Positions 9,318 to 19,070 are shown, numbered from the stretch's first letter. The stretch is 64,000 nt of DNA from Nitrosospira multiformis (GCF_900110185.1 NZ_FOCT01000011.1:50110-114109), one strand, 5' to 3'. The notes: generated from the sequence alone by a model not told the origin. Made by a program: numbers and translations.

Positions 9318-9999
9318 GATCGAAACACCATTTTTCGCCTCGTTCCATATAGTTTACCAATTCTTTCAATCTTTGACTAAATTCCTTGCGAGGGATTTCA
9401 CGCGCGCCGAGGGAGGCAAGATGGGCGGTTTTCATCTGGCAATCGATCATTTCAAATCCCCGTCGCTCCAGTTGCCGCACCAGATGCACAAATGCGATTT
9501 TGGAAGCATCGGATACGCGCGAGAACATGGATTCACCGAAGAAGACTCGTCCCAGCGCAACTCCATATAGTCCTCCTACCAATTTGCCGTCCATCCAGGT
9601 TTCTACGGAATGGGCGAAGCCCATTTCATGCAACACGCTATAAGCGAAAATCATTTCATCCTGTATCCAGGTTCCACAACCGTCTCTCCGCGGTGCAGCG
9701 CAGGCCTGCATGACCTGGGTGAAATTCCAGTCGGTACGGATTTCATAATTACCCTTTCGCAGCGATTTTTGCAGCGAACGAGATACTTTAAGCTCCCTCG
9801 GAAACAGCACCATGCGCGGATCCGGACTCCACCAGAGAATGGGGTCTCCATCGTTGAACCATGGAAAAATTCCTTGGCTGTAAGCCTCGATAAGCCGACG
9901 CGGCGAGAGATCACCCCCTACTGCCAGCAGGCCATTGGGCTGAATGAGCGCGGTGTGCAGCGGAGGGAAAGGTGAATCAGACGAGAGCCAGGGAATCAT
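9301..9999 (-). CDS. aat: leucyl/phenylalanyl-tRNA-protein transferase
   Basis: A 232-residue enzyme that adds Leu or Phe to proteins with N-terminal Arg or Lys in the bacterial N-degron pathway. Family motifs are clear: [44 protein letters not shown] and [19 protein letters not shown]. It is upstream of, and overlaps, bpt. Having both transferases widens the set of destabilising N termini. clpS and clpA are not in this window. Confidence 0.96.
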   Translation of the reverse strand: MIPWLSSDSPFPPLHTALIQPNGLLAVGGDLSPRRLIEAYSQGIFPWFNDGDPILWWSPDPRMVLFPRELKVSRSLQKSLRKGNYEIRTDWNFTQVMQACAAPRRDGCGTWIQDEMIFAYSVLHEMGFAHSVETWMDGKLVGGLYGVALGRVFFGESMFSRVSDASKIAFVHLVRQLERRGFEMIDCQMKTAHLASLGAREIPRKEFSQRLKELVNYMERGEKWCFDHEQVK

Positions 10000-10034
10000 G
10001 AAACAAGCAAGGCGTTATACCTTCTGTTTGAGTA

Positions 10035-10733
10035 TCAGGGAGCAGTCGCCTGCCTGAAACCTGCGTGATAACGCGTTACGTCGGGAACATTCGCCGATTC
10101 AAAGCCCGCCCGTCGTAACCGGCAGGAATCACATACGCCACAGGCCAATCCAGCATCGTCCGCCTGATAGCAGGAAACGGTCATGCTGTAGTCAACGCCC
10201 AGCACGCATCCCCTCTTTATGATCTCCGCCTTCGACAAGTTCATGAGAGGCGCGTGAATAGTGAGGCGTGCCCCTTCAGTCCCGGCTTTTGTCGCGATGT
10301 TCGCCATGGTTTCAAAGGCTTCGATATATTCAGGACGGCAATCGGGATAGCCGGAATAGTCAATTGCGTTAACCCCGATGAAAATATCTCCGCTCCCGAG
10401 CACTTCGGCCCAGGCCAGGGCAAGGGAAAGCATGATGGTATTACGCGCGGGTACGTAAGTGCTCGGGATGCCGGGCGTAATCCCGTCCGTCGGAATTTCA
10501 CGCTCTTTGTCGATAAGCGCGGAACCCCCGAATGTGGAAAGATCCACTTGAATGACTTTATGGGCCGCGGCACCCAAGGAGTGGGCAAGATTTTTTGCCG
10601 CCGCGAGCTCCGCGCTGTGGCGCTGGCCGTAGCTCACACTCAAGGCATAGCACTCATATCCTTGCTGGCGAGCGATAGCAAGGACGGTGGCCGAGTCCAG
10701 ACCTCCTGACAACAGGACGACTGCCTTAACCAT
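10035..10733 (-). CDS. queC: 7-cyano-7-deazaguanine synthase QueC
   Basis: A 232-residue ATP-dependent enzyme that converts 7-carboxy-7-deazaguanine to preQ0 in queuosine synthesis. The PP-loop SGGLDS occupies residues 9-14, and a cysteine cluster near the C terminus ([17 protein letters not shown]) binds zinc. It lies 53 bases after queE on the same strand. The neighbouring queE supplies its substrate. Length is normal. Confidence 0.95.
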   Translation of the reverse strand: MVKAVVLLSGGLDSATVLAIARQQGYECYALSVSYGQRHSAELAAAKNLAHSLGAAAHKVIQVDLSTFGGSALIDKEREIPTDGITPGIPSTYVPARNTIMLSLALAWAEVLGSGDIFIGVNAIDYSGYPDCRPEYIEAFETMANIATKAGTEGARLTIHAPLMNLSKAEIIKRGCVLGVDYSMTVSCYQADDAGLACGVCDSCRLRRAGFESANVPDVTRYHAGFRQATAP

Positions 10734-10786
10734 AAAGTTGTAAAAAACGAGTCACGACGCGGTCTATTTTACCCCGTTAGTACCCG

Positions 10787-11533
10787 TTATCGTCCCGGGC
10801 CCTCCCCCCACAGCAATTTGTGCAACTGAACCTGCATGCGCACGGGCAACCGATCCCGTAAGATCCATTCCGCAAGGACAGTCGCGTCCAGTTTGCCATG
10901 TACGGGAGAAAACAATACAGGACAAGTACGGTCCAACCGATGCTTACCCATCATCTCGATCGCCCACCGGTAATCGCCTTCGTCACAGAGCACAAACTTT
11001 ACCTCGTCATGGCTTGTAAGGTACTGAATGTTGCTCCAGAGATTTTTTTCCACCTCTCCGGAACCGGGCGTTTTGAGGTCCAGGATTCTGGACACGCGCT
11101 CATCCACTTTGGATATATCCAGGACACCGCTGGTTTCCAGTGATACCGAATAACCCGTATCACACAGCAATCGAAGCAAAGTCATGCACTCTTTTTGAGC
11201 CAGAGGCTCGCCCCCTGTCACGGTAACATGACGCGTCCCATGCCTTGCCACCTCCAACAGAATAGCGGCAAGGGAGAGGCGCTCGCCCTCATGGAACGCA
11301 TAAGCAGTATCACAGTAGCCGCAGCGCAGGGGACAACCGGTGAGCCGCACGAAAACAGTCGGTAATCCTACACGACTGGTTTCTCCCTGCAGGGATAGAA
11401 AAATCTCGTTGACCCGCAAGCTTGCCGCTTCCGCGGAAGATGGAATCTTTCTGGACAGATGTGGGGAATCCGGGGACAGGGTCTGAACCATATATACAGG
11501 ACGGAAGCCGGCAGGAAAATGTCCTGCCGGCAC
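10787..11533 (-). CDS. queE: 7-carboxy-7-deazaguanine synthase QueE
   Basis: A radical-SAM enzyme of the queuosine pathway. The cluster motif is CPLRCGYC (CxxxCxxC), preceded by FLSLQGE and followed by DTAYAF and VTGGEPL. The first 35-40 residues are not part of the domain, and an internal ATG 14 codons in (11491) is an alternative start. It is 6 bases downstream of cpoB, so it probably shares the Tol-Pal transcript. Confidence 0.94.
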   Translation of the reverse strand: MPAGHFPAGFRPVYMVQTLSPDSPHLSRKIPSSAEAASLRVNEIFLSLQGETSRVGLPTVFVRLTGCPLRCGYCDTAYAFHEGERLSLAAILLEVARHGTRHVTVTGGEPLAQKECMTLLRLLCDTGYSVSLETSGVLDISKVDERVSRILDLKTPGSGEVEKNLWSNIQYLTSHDEVKFVLCDEGDYRWAIEMMGKHRLDRTCPVLFSPVHGKLDATVLAEWILRDRLPVRMQVQLHKLLWGEGPGR

Positions 11534-11539
11534 ATACCG

Positions 11540-12454
11540 CTATTTGATACTGGTTAACCGCCGTTTGGCTTTGTCTGCTGCGTCGCTGCCGGGATATTTG
11601 ACGATGACGCTTTCCAGAGTTGTCCGGGCGGCATCTTTTTTATTCAGCTCCAACTGGCTGCTGGCTATGTTGAGCATCGCATCCGGTACTTTGGGGCTGT
11701 CCGGATAGATTTTGATCAGCGTTTCCTGTGCGGCAACGGCATTCTTGAACTCGCGCAATGCATAAAAGGAATTTCCGATCCAGTAGTGGGCGCTGGCAGC
11801 AAAACTCGATTCGGGATAAGACCTGAGAAAACTGTTGAAACTGGATATGGCTTCCTTGTACTTACCTGTCTTGAACAGATCGTATCCGCTCTCATAGGCG
11901 CGGCCATCGGAGCCATCGGCGACAGGATTCCTGTTGGCAGGCGTACCGTATTCGGACGAAGCGGCAGAAGCCGAGGCAGGAGCAGCAGCGGACGCAGTTC
12001 CTTTCACTCCCTGACTGGAATTCGGACCTGCGTTGGAATCAATGGCGGAGCTGGATGCAGCGGGGGAGGACATCCCCGATCTGGGCGCGGTCGTCCCATC
12101 GGCTCCTTCCGCCTGCTCCAGCCGCCTGAGCCGGTTATCGAGATCAACGTAGAAATCCCGCTGCCGTTTCTGCGCCAGTTCATTTTCATTGACCAGCACT
12201 TCTATCTGGCCCTGTAACCTGTTCAGATCGAGCCGCAGGCTTTCTATCTGGTTGTGAAGTTCCAGCAATGGCCGGCTACCGAGATCTTCTTCGAGCCTGC
12301 TAACACGAGATTCCAACGTTTGTCCCTGATTCCTCAGTTCGCCCATCGCCTGCTGCGCGACCATGCGGCGCGGCGCCCTGTCATCATCGAAGGTTCTCGC
12401 ATGAACCGAACTACAGACAATCAGAACCGACAGCAGGAAAGCGCGCTGGAGCAT
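11540..12454 (-). CDS. cpoB: cell division coordinator CpoB (YbgF)
   Basis: A 304-residue periplasmic protein with a signal peptide (about residues 1-19), an N-terminal coiled coil (about 35-110, containing LRLDLNRLQGQIEVLVNENE), an Ala/Ser-rich linker and C-terminal TPR repeats (about 180-300, with YESGYDLFKTGKYKEAISSF). CpoB binds TolA and coordinates peptidoglycan synthesis with outer-membrane constriction. It follows pal by 2 bases, the usual last position of the tol-pal operon. The long linker is typical of beta-proteobacterial members. Confidence 0.93.
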   Translation of the reverse strand: MLQRAFLLSVLIVCSSVHARTFDDDRAPRRMVAQQAMGELRNQGQTLESRVSRLEEDLGSRPLLELHNQIESLRLDLNRLQGQIEVLVNENELAQKRQRDFYVDLDNRLRRLEQAEGADGTTAPRSGMSSPAASSSAIDSNAGPNSSQGVKGTASAAAPASASAASSEYGTPANRNPVADGSDGRAYESGYDLFKTGKYKEAISSFNSFLRSYPESSFAASAHYWIGNSFYALREFKNAVAAQETLIKIYPDSPKVPDAMLNIASSQLELNKKDAARTTLESVIVKYPGSDAADKAKRRLTSIK

Positions 12455-12456
12455 GA

Positions 12457-12984
12457 TTATTCACCCTGATAACGGATATCCACGCGGCGGTTTTCAGCCC
12501 ATGCAGCTTCGTCATGGCCCATTGCATGGGGTTTTTCCTCGCCGAGGCTCACGGCTTCAATCTGCCCCTCCTGGGCACCTGAGAGGGTCATTGCATACTT
12601 GACCGCGTCCGCACGGCGCTGGCCCAACGCCAGGTTATACTCGCGACTGCCACGCTCGTCCGTATTTCCCTGCAGCAACACCCTGGCATTGGAATGCTCA
12701 CGCAGATACTTCGCATGTGCCGCGACCAGAGATCTGAATTCATCCTTTACTACATAGCTGTCGAAATCGAAATAAATGCTGCGCTTGGAAAGAATGCTGT
12801 TCGGATCGGTAAGCGGATTGAGGGTTGGAGATGTGTAATCCTCAGCCTGCATGCCCTCTCTTTGCGCGGCGGCAGCATCCCTGGATCGATCTCTATCTTC
12901 CATATCCGCGTCGCCGGGCTGCTTTGTCTGGCTGGCGCATGCCGTCAACAGGCTGATCAATAACACGCCCAAAACTTTTTTCAT
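12457..12984 (-). CDS. pal: peptidoglycan-associated lipoprotein Pal
   Basis: A 175-residue outer-membrane lipoprotein. The signal peptide ends in the lipobox LTAC (C16 lipidated), a flexible acidic linker follows, and an OmpA-like domain (about 70-175) carries the peptidoglycan-binding pattern NTDERGSREYNLALGQRRA. Pal anchors the outer membrane to peptidoglycan and exchanges with TolB. It lies 38 bases downstream of tolB with AAAGGGAATAG before the ATG. Confidence 0.96.
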   Translation of the reverse strand: MKKVLGVLLISLLTACASQTKQPGDADMEDRDRSRDAAAAQREGMQAEDYTSPTLNPLTDPNSILSKRSIYFDFDSYVVKDEFRSLVAAHAKYLREHSNARVLLQGNTDERGSREYNLALGQRRADAVKYAMTLSGAQEGQIEAVSLGEEKPHAMGHDEAAWAENRRVDIRYQGE

Positions 12985-13022
12985 TTCTATTCCCTTTTAG
13001 GTTAGCCAAAAATACACTGGAA

Positions 13023-14348
13023 TTACTGCAGACGCCGTAGCGGACCCCACGCCGGTTCTCTTATATCACCCGTCTGCGTTGAAAGCTGCTGCCGAGTTCT
13101 CCCGTCACTCGAAACCGCGGATAATATACCACGACCCCGTATTTCAGTTGCATAAAGAACCATTCTGCCGTTAGGGGCAAAGCTTGGCGATTCGTCGAAT
13201 TTCGAATCCGTGAGCAACCGCACCTGCCCGCTCGCAAAGTCCTGAATCGCCACGTTGAATCTATCGCCGCTGCGGTGGATAAAAGTAAAACCTTTTCCAT
13301 CAGGACTGTAACGCGGACTCACGTTGTAGCTTCCTTCGAAAGTAAGACGTTCCGCAACTTTGGATACACCTCCTGTGACAGGCATCCGATAAATTTGAGG
13401 GCTGCCGCCACGGTCAGAAGTGAAAATGATATAACGGCCGTCCGGCGAAAAACTTGGCTCGGTATCGATGCCGGAACTCTGAGTAAGGCGCTGGAGTCCG
13501 CCGCCATCGGAGTTGATCAGAAAGATTTGCGACCCACCCATTACAGATAGCACAACCGCAAGCTTCTTGCCATCGGGGGACCATGCCGGCGCACTATTGC
13601 TCCCCCTGAAATTTGCGACCGCCTTGCGCGTCCGGGTCGCAAGGGTCTGAACGTAAACCACCGGCTTCTTGTTCTCGAAAGATACATATGCAAGTCGGGT
13701 GCCGTCCGGGGACCAGGCCGGCGATATGATCGGCTCCGTATATTCTATGACTGGCTGGGCATTGAACCCGTCTGCATCTGCCACCTGGAGCGAGTATTTC
13801 TTCCCCTGCTTGATCACATAGGCAATACGAGTGCTGAACACGCCGACGTCACCGGTCAGCTTTTCGTAGATCATGTCGGCAATGCGGTGGGCGGCAGCAC
13901 GTAGCTGCTCCGGTGGCACTGTCTCGACATAACTTCCCAGTTCTGCCTGCCTTGCCACATCCAGCAACCGCACGCGGATCGATATCTGCCCTCCGGAGAC
14001 GGGTATCGCGGTACCAATGGCGAGCGCGCTCGCACCCCGATTGATCCAATCCGGGAACGAAACCTCGACCGGCTCATGCGGTCGCAGTCCTCCGGTATCG
14101 ACCAGCTTAAATAGTCCTGTACGTTGCAGATCCGCCGAAATGACGGGTGTAAGGCTTTGCGCACCGAGTCTCTCCTCTCCCGAAAAGGGAACTATCGCGA
14201 CAGGAATCTGGTTGGCGCCTCCACCGAAAATTTCGATGTTGAGAGCGGCCTGCACTGGCGAGCAGACCAGCCACAAAAAGAACAAAACGGCAGCATAGCC
14301 GGAAAGTTTATGCGAGCGGGACGGCATGGGCAGCATAGCAATGGCCAT
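13023..14348 (-). CDS. tolB: Tol-Pal system protein TolB
   Basis: A 441-residue periplasmic protein: signal peptide (about residues 1-34), an N-terminal domain, and a six-bladed beta-propeller whose blades show repeats such as AWSPDGTRLAYVS, AWSPDGKKLAVVL, SFSPDGRYIIFTS and RYSPDGKGFTF. TolB binds Pal and TolA. ATG codons at residues 5 and 7 are alternative starts. It is between tolA and pal in standard order. Confidence 0.96.
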   Translation of the reverse strand: MAIAMLPMPSRSHKLSGYAAVLFFLWLVCSPVQAALNIEIFGGGANQIPVAIVPFSGEERLGAQSLTPVISADLQRTGLFKLVDTGGLRPHEPVEVSFPDWINRGASALAIGTAIPVSGGQISIRVRLLDVARQAELGSYVETVPPEQLRAAAHRIADMIYEKLTGDVGVFSTRIAYVIKQGKKYSLQVADADGFNAQPVIEYTEPIISPAWSPDGTRLAYVSFENKKPVVYVQTLATRTRKAVANFRGSNSAPAWSPDGKKLAVVLSVMGGSQIFLINSDGGGLQRLTQSSGIDTEPSFSPDGRYIIFTSDRGGSPQIYRMPVTGGVSKVAERLTFEGSYNVSPRYSPDGKGFTFIHRSGDRFNVAIQDFASGQVRLLTDSKFDESPSFAPNGRMVLYATEIRGRGILSAVSSDGRTRQQLSTQTGDIREPAWGPLRRLQ

Positions 14349-14379
14349 AAGTTAATTTTGAAACAACAGATTATACCAG

Positions 14380-15459
14380 TCATTCAAGGTAATGCACCTT
14401 GACACTCAAGTTGCGGAACTTCGGAAAAAGCGCAGGATCGGGCGGCAGCGGCAGCGGCTTGGACAAGGCAATAGCCCGCTCTACCGCACTGTCGAAAGCG
14501 GCGAATCCACTGCTCTTGCGCAGCCTGACATCAAGGATATCGCCCCCCGGAAGCACAGTAACATCGAACTCGACAACCGGATTTCCAGGCAGATCCTGCG
14601 GCATCACGATATTCCTTCTTATCTTGGCCAGGATTCTCGCCTTATATTCGTCAATCTCCTTCGCCAGCCGCGCTTGCGCTGCCGCCTCGGCCTGAAGCCT
14701 GTCGCGTTCTTCCTGTTCGCGCCGAAGTTGCTCCACTTCTGCTGCAACCCGCGCCTGCTGTTCTTTCTCCCTCCGTTCCTTCTCGGCTTTTTCCTTTCGT
14801 TCTTTCTCCTTCTGCTCCTTCTCTTTCCGTTCCTTTTCCCTTTGTTCTTCTTCCTTGCGCTCCTTCTCTTTCCGTTCCTTCTCGGCTTTTTCCTTTCGTT
14901 CTTTCTCCTTCTGCTCCTTCTCTTTCCGCTCCTTTTCTCTTTGTTCTTCTTCCTTGCGCTCCTTCTCTTTCCGCTCCTTCTCGGCTTTTTCTTTCCGTTC
15001 TTTTTCCCTCTGCTCCTGTTCTTTTTTCTCCTGCAGTTCTTTTTCCTTACGCTCTTTTTCCTTACGCTCTTTCTCCTTACGCTCTTTCTCCAGTTGCAGC
15101 TTGTTTTCTACCGGTTTTTTTTCCGGCTTGGGTTTCTCGGTTTTTTCCTTTATGGCGATATCAGGTTTAGAGGGAGGCGGCGTTTCCGGCTTGAGCGGTT
15201 CCGGCTTGGGCAGCGGTTTTGTTTCAGGTGGCTTTACCTCCGGAGCCGGCTCAACCGGCTTGGGCGGCGGGGGAGGCGCTGTCTTTGCCGGTGCAGGTGG
15301 AAGGCTGCTCCATAAATCCACCATCATCCCTTCCGGTGACTCGGTTTTCCAATTGAGACCGAAAATCAGGAAAGCGAAAAAAACGAGGTGAACCAGCACT
15401 GCCAGCACTGCCGCCGGCACTCGCCCTGGTTCAGGTCGAACGAATTTTCTCAACGCCAT
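14380..15459 (-). CDS. tolA: Tol-Pal system protein TolA
   Basis: A 359-residue inner-membrane protein: one membrane helix (about residues 16-36), a proline-rich stretch (50-100), a very charged Lys/Glu/Arg helix (about 105-260) and a C-terminal TonB-like domain (about 265-359, GNPVVEFDVTVLPGGDILDVRL). It spans the periplasm and couples TolQR to TolB/Pal. The helix contains a 33-residue unit in about 2.5 copies (99-bp DNA repeats). No clear ribosome binding site precedes the ATG, and an unusual 199-base gap separates it from tolR. Confidence 0.94.
   Translation of the reverse strand: MALRKFVRPEPGRVPAAVLAVLVHLVFFAFLIFGLNWKTESPEGMMVDLWSSLPPAPAKTAPPPPPKPVEPAPEVKPPETKPLPKPEPLKPETPPPSKPDIAIKEKTEKPKPEKKPVENKLQLEKERKEKERKEKERKEKELQEKKEQEQREKERKEKAEKERKEKERKEEEQREKERKEKEQKEKERKEKAEKERKEKERKEEEQREKERKEKEQKEKERKEKAEKERREKEQQARVAAEVEQLRREQEERDRLQAEAAAQARLAKEIDEYKARILAKIRRNIVMPQDLPGNPVVEFDVTVLPGGDILDVRLRKSSGFAAFDSAVERAIALSKPLPLPPDPALFPKFRNLSVKVHYLE
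14782..15030 (-). repeat. 99-bp tandem repeat inside tolA
   Basis: The string CTCGGCTTTTTC or a close variant recurs at 14782, 14881 and 14980 (plus strand), an exact 99-base period. It encodes a 33-residue unit of the TolA helix with the pattern KAEKERKEKERKEEEQ. Copies are nearly identical at DNA level. Copy number could vary between strains by slippage without breaking the frame. Confidence 0.85.
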
Positions 15460-15504
15460 GGCATTCGTATTCGTTGTGGGCGTCTAACTCAAACTTACAA
15501 GCAC

Positions 15505-15563
15505 GCTCATTCAGCAGTCTGGGGGGAAACACAAGTTCCAGCGTCGAAATACGCTGAATGAGC
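15505..15563. repeat. inverted repeat between tolR and tolA
   Basis: Perfect 11-base inverted repeat GCTCATTCAGC (15505-15515) and GCTGAATGAGC (15553-15563) with a 37-base loop, in the 199-base tolR-tolA gap (15460-15658). Tol genes are normally almost contiguous. The hairpin could attenuate or process the transcript, or bind a regulator; no T-tract follows it. Confidence 0.5.
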
Positions 15564-15658
15564 AGAAGCACGTCCAGAAACACGTCTTTTGCGAGCAACG
15601 AAAGCTTGCAACGGACGACTGCAAAGATAACTGCAAATTCGAATTTTCAGAAGTGTGC

Positions 15659-16075
15659 TCATTTCGATCTGGCTAGCAGTCCCACCTTCTTCACCTGCTG
15701 CTGCTGCAGAATATCCATTACGTTCATCACTTCCTCGTAGCGCACATTTTTGTCGCCGGCAATCACCACCGGCTGTTCGGCATTTTCCGCCTGTTTCTGT
15801 TTGATCACCTCAACAAGCTCCTTACGACTGACCTGCTTCTCGCCCTCTCTGGCAGAGCGATCATTCAGTGCCAGAACACCGTTGGCCTTGACAATCACCT
15901 CGAGCGGAGCAACCGGCGGGGATAGCGACTTGCCAACCTGCGGCAGCTCAATCTCGCCCGGAGTGATAAGCGGCGCCGTGATCATGAAAATGACGAGCAG
16001 CACCAGCATCACGTCAATGTAGGGTACTACGTTTATCTCGTTCATCAGGCGCCTTCTGGCGCGCCGCTCAGTCAC
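15659..16075 (-). CDS. tolR: Tol-Pal system protein TolR
   Basis: A 138-residue ExbD/TolR protein with a short cytoplasmic start, one membrane helix (about residues 18-38, with the proton-path aspartate in VPYIDVMLVLLVIFMITAP) and a periplasmic domain. TolQ and TolR form the proton-driven motor that energises TolA. It lies 35 bases after tolQ. Length is normal. Confidence 0.95.
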   Translation of the reverse strand: MTERRARRRLMNEINVVPYIDVMLVLLVIFMITAPLITPGEIELPQVGKSLSPPVAPLEVIVKANGVLALNDRSAREGEKQVSRKELVEVIKQKQAENAEQPVVIAGDKNVRYEEVMNVMDILQQQQVKKVGLLARSK

Positions 16076-16110
16076 AGTCTCCGCTCTCCAAAATTATCCT
16101 ATTTACGTTC

Positions 16111-16797
16111 CTAACCGCCGGCCTGCCGCTGCAGAACATTCGACATTTCTTCCATGAAGCTCTCGAACCGCGTGGCCAGCCTGTCCATGCTGCTGGCATA
16201 GCGGTTATAAGCGATAACCGCGGGGATCGCGGCAAACAGGCCCATGGCGGTGGCAATCAGCGCCTCGGCAATCCCTGGCGCAACATGGGCGATGGTGGCT
16301 TGGGCGACATTGGACAAACCGCGAAATGAATTCATGATGCCCCAGACGGTACCGAACAATCCCACATATGGGCTTACGGAGCCGACCGTCGCAAGGAACG
16401 AGAGATGCGATTCAAGACGATCCATTTCGCGTTGATAGGTCGCCCGCATGGCACGACGAGTACTGTCCATGGCCGTGCCGGTATCCATTCCCGGCTGACG
16501 CCTGTGCTTCATGAATTCCCGGAAACCTGCCTCGAAGATCCGCTCCATGCTGCCCGCGGTATGACGGGAAGCAGCAGCGCTCTGGAAAAGCGCGTTGAGA
16601 TCGGTTCCTTTCCAGAAAACATTCTCGAATTCATCGCACTGTCTCTCCGCCTCGCGGATGACAAACAGTTTGCGAAAAATGTACCACCATGACATCAGTG
16701 AAGCGATCACCAGCAACAGCATCACCAGCTGCACCGGCAAGCTCGCGCTGCCGACGAGCTGAAAAAGGGACATATCCTGGCTAACAGTCGGACTCAT
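16111..16797 (-). CDS. tolQ: Tol-Pal system protein TolQ
   Basis: A 228-residue inner-membrane MotA/TolQ/ExbB channel subunit with three membrane helices (about residues 18-38, 135-155 and 170-190). Motifs include LATVGSVSPYVGLFGTVWGIM and EALIATAMGLFAAIPAVIAYN, which line the proton pathway with TolR. Its ATG overlaps the ybgC stop by 4 bases, the standard translational coupling of this operon. Confidence 0.96.
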   Translation of the reverse strand: MSPTVSQDMSLFQLVGSASLPVQLVMLLLVIASLMSWWYIFRKLFVIREAERQCDEFENVFWKGTDLNALFQSAAASRHTAGSMERIFEAGFREFMKHRRQPGMDTGTAMDSTRRAMRATYQREMDRLESHLSFLATVGSVSPYVGLFGTVWGIMNSFRGLSNVAQATIAHVAPGIAEALIATAMGLFAAIPAVIAYNRYASSMDRLATRFESFMEEMSNVLQRQAGG

Positions 16798-17216
16798 GAT
16801 AATTTTCCAAGCTTGAGGCGCAAGGCAGCAGGGACGCTCACCGGTTTCAGACTATCCACTCCCACGCACACCGCCTGCACGGTAGCGGCAGCGAGCGTAA
16901 CATCGCCCCGCAAGACCCGTTGCGCGATCGTGATGCGGCTTCTGCCCAGTTCCACTGCCTGCGCCGTAATGTGCAGCAAGTCATCCAGCAGGGCCGGCTT
17001 AAAGTATTCAATGCCAAGCGAACGTACCATGAAAATCACCTTATGAATCTGACTTAATGAATGAATATCGAACCCCAATTCGCGTAACCACTCGTAGCGG
17101 GCACGCTCCATGAAATCGAGATAAGTTGAATGATAAACCACGCCGCCTGCATCGGTATCCTGATAATAGACGCGGACGGGTAAAGAAAAGGGAATCTCGG
17201 AACCTGAGTAAGACAT
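16794..17216 (-). CDS. ybgC: acyl-CoA thioesterase YbgC
   Basis: A 140-residue hotdog-fold thioesterase. The YbgC motif YYQDTDAGGVVYHSTYLDFMERAR, with catalytic aspartate, lies near residues 17-40. It hydrolyses short acyl-CoA or acyl-ACP thioesters and is thought to act at the membrane in lipid metabolism. It is the first gene of the tol-pal cluster, overlapping tolQ, and follows ruvB by 80 bases. Confidence 0.94.
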   Translation of the reverse strand: MSYSGSEIPFSLPVRVYYQDTDAGGVVYHSTYLDFMERARYEWLRELGFDIHSLSQIHKVIFMVRSLGIEYFKPALLDDLLHITAQAVELGRSRITIAQRVLRGDVTLAAATVQAVCVGVDSLKPVSVPAALRLKLGKLS

Positions 17217-17296
17217 CTCTATCTGATCAATTGAGAAATCGATGCCGACATCGCGACCAGTTCGCCGGCTGCTACGATTGCATCACGGGAAATTTA

Positions 17297-18346
17297 CTAC
17301 TGATTCTCATCCCACAAATCCCCGCTGAGTCCATTCCTCGGCAGGGCCAGGCCAAAATGCTGATACGCGATGGACGTCGCCATCCGTCCGCGCGGCGTGC
17401 GCTTCATATACCCTTGCTGGATCAGGTAGGGCTCGAGTACGTCTTCTATGGTTCCGCGCTCTTCGCTGATGGCGGCGGCAAGGTTATCGACACCAACCGG
17501 ACCGCCGCCGAATTTTTCCATTACGGTGAGAAGCAGCTTTCTATCCATCACATCGAGTCCGATTGCATCTACGTCCAGCATGAGCAGGGCAGCGTCGGCC
17601 ACCTGCCGGTTGATACGGCCCTCCGCCTTGACTTCTGCGAAGTCACGCACACGTCGTAAAAGACGATTGACAACGCGAGGCGTTCCACGCGAACGACGCG
17701 CAATTTCAGTGGCACCATCGGGAGAGATGTCTGCTCCTAACAAGGCGGCGGAGCGCATAACGATCTGGGTGAGTTCTTCGACGGAGTAAAATTCCAGGCG
17801 CGAGATGATGCCAAAACGATCACGTAGCGGATTGGTCAACATGCCGGCGCGGGTCGTCGCGCCGACCAGGGTAAAAGGCGGCAAATCAAGCTTGACCGAA
17901 CGGGCCGCAGGGCCTTCTCCGATCATGATGTCTAGCTGGTAATCCTCCAGTGCCGGATAGAGAATTTCCTCCACGACCGGGGAGAGACGATGGATTTCAT
18001 CTATGAACAAAACATCGTTTGGTTCGAGATTGGTCAGCAGGGCCGCAAGATCGCCTGGACGTTCCAGCACCGGGCCGGAGGTCTGGCGCAGCCCCACGCC
18101 CATCTCCTTGGCAATGATGTGGGCAAGGGTGGTTTTACCAAGGCCGGGTGGACCAAACAGCAGTACATGATCGAGCGCTTCCCTGCGCCGCCTGGCCGCC
18201 TCGATGAATATCTGCAACTGCCCACGAATTTTTTCCTGGCCTATGTATTCGGCCAGATGCTTCGGCCGCAGCGCCCGCTCCAGATCCTCTTCTTTTAAAG
18301 AGATGGGTGCAGGGGTAATCAAGCGGTCTGTTTCTATCATTCCCAA
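17297..18346 (-). CDS. ruvB: Holliday junction helicase subunit RuvB
   Basis: A 349-residue AAA+ motor that drives branch migration with RuvA. Motifs: Walker [11 protein letters not shown], Walker [10 protein letters not shown], sensor region [11 protein letters not shown], and a C-terminal winged helix ([26 protein letters not shown]). Length is normal. It lies 130 bases downstream of ruvA on the same strand, a wider gap than the ruvC-ruvA junction. Confidence 0.97.
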   Translation of the reverse strand: MGMIETDRLITPAPISLKEEDLERALRPKHLAEYIGQEKIRGQLQIFIEAARRRREALDHVLLFGPPGLGKTTLAHIIAKEMGVGLRQTSGPVLERPGDLAALLTNLEPNDVLFIDEIHRLSPVVEEILYPALEDYQLDIMIGEGPAARSVKLDLPPFTLVGATTRAGMLTNPLRDRFGIISRLEFYSVEELTQIVMRSAALLGADISPDGATEIARRSRGTPRVVNRLLRRVRDFAEVKAEGRINRQVADAALLMLDVDAIGLDVMDRKLLLTVMEKFGGGPVGVDNLAAAISEERGTIEDVLEPYLIQQGYMKRTPRGRMATSIAYQHFGLALPRNGLSGDLWDENQ

Positions 18347-18476
18347 TTCAAAAAGCGGCTATCTCCGCCAGGTTTTCTGCTGATCGAATTGAATTGCACG
18401 GGCAAATTCATATCAGGAAATCGGCGACCGGAGCGGTAATCCGAAGGACGGGATTTCTCCACTGCCTACAAAGACG

Positions 18477-19070
18477 TTATTTCTCTTTTGACAAGAGCTT
18501 CAATGCCTGTCTTATGCCGTCCGAAACGGAAAGGTCCACGGATAGCTGACTGACCGCCCAATTGGCCTCGCGATCATTATACCCTAGAGACAACAGGGCA
18601 TTCAGCACATCGCTTCCCATCGTTGAAGGCCGTCGGGCTCCCGCTGCGCCCGGAATCGCGGACACGGCCAGGTCAAGTTTGTCGCGCAATTCCAGCAGCA
18701 AGCGCTCGGCTGTCTTCTTGCCGATGCCGGGAATCCTGATCAGACGGGCAGGATCCTGCTCGGACACGGCCTGATGCAAGTCAGTCACGCTCAAACCGGA
18801 TAGCAAAGCAAGCGCGGTTCTCGCCCCAACACCGGAAATTTTTACGAGTTGGCGAAAAACCTGCCGCTCGCCTTCCGTAGCGAAACCGAAAAGCAAATGC
18901 ACGTCTTCGCGCACGACGAAATGAGTGTGGAGCGTGATTTGCGTCCCGACGGCCGGCAGGTTGTAGAACGTGCTCATGGGTACGTCGATCTCATAACCCA
19001 CACCCTGGACGTCAACCAGCACTAGCGGGGGAAATTTTTCCAGCAGGAGCCCGCTTATTCTGCCGATCAT
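18477..19070 (-). CDS. ruvA: Holliday junction DNA-binding subunit RuvA
   Basis: A 197-residue protein that tetramerises on four-way junctions and recruits RuvB. It begins [12 protein letters not shown] with an OB fold (residues 1-63), then two helix-hairpin-helix motifs ([16 protein letters not shown] and [19 protein letters not shown]), then a small RuvB-contacting domain. A longer in-frame reading upstream was rejected because family members start at MIGRI. Its ATG overlaps the ruvC TGA (ATGA), so translation is coupled. Confidence 0.96.
   Translation of the reverse strand: MIGRISGLLLEKFPPLVLVDVQGVGYEIDVPMSTFYNLPAVGTQITLHTHFVVREDVHLLFGFATEGERQVFRQLVKISGVGARTALALLSGLSVTDLHQAVSEQDPARLIRIPGIGKKTAERLLLELRDKLDLAVSAIPGAAGARRPSTMGSDVLNALLSLGYNDREANWAVSQLSVDLSVSDGIRQALKLLSKEK

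Noticed and set aside
14392..15315. Plus-strand frame of 307 codons opposite tolA
   Set aside because: It is a Phe/Leu-rich shadow of the Lys/Glu-rich TolA helix and has no ribosome binding site.
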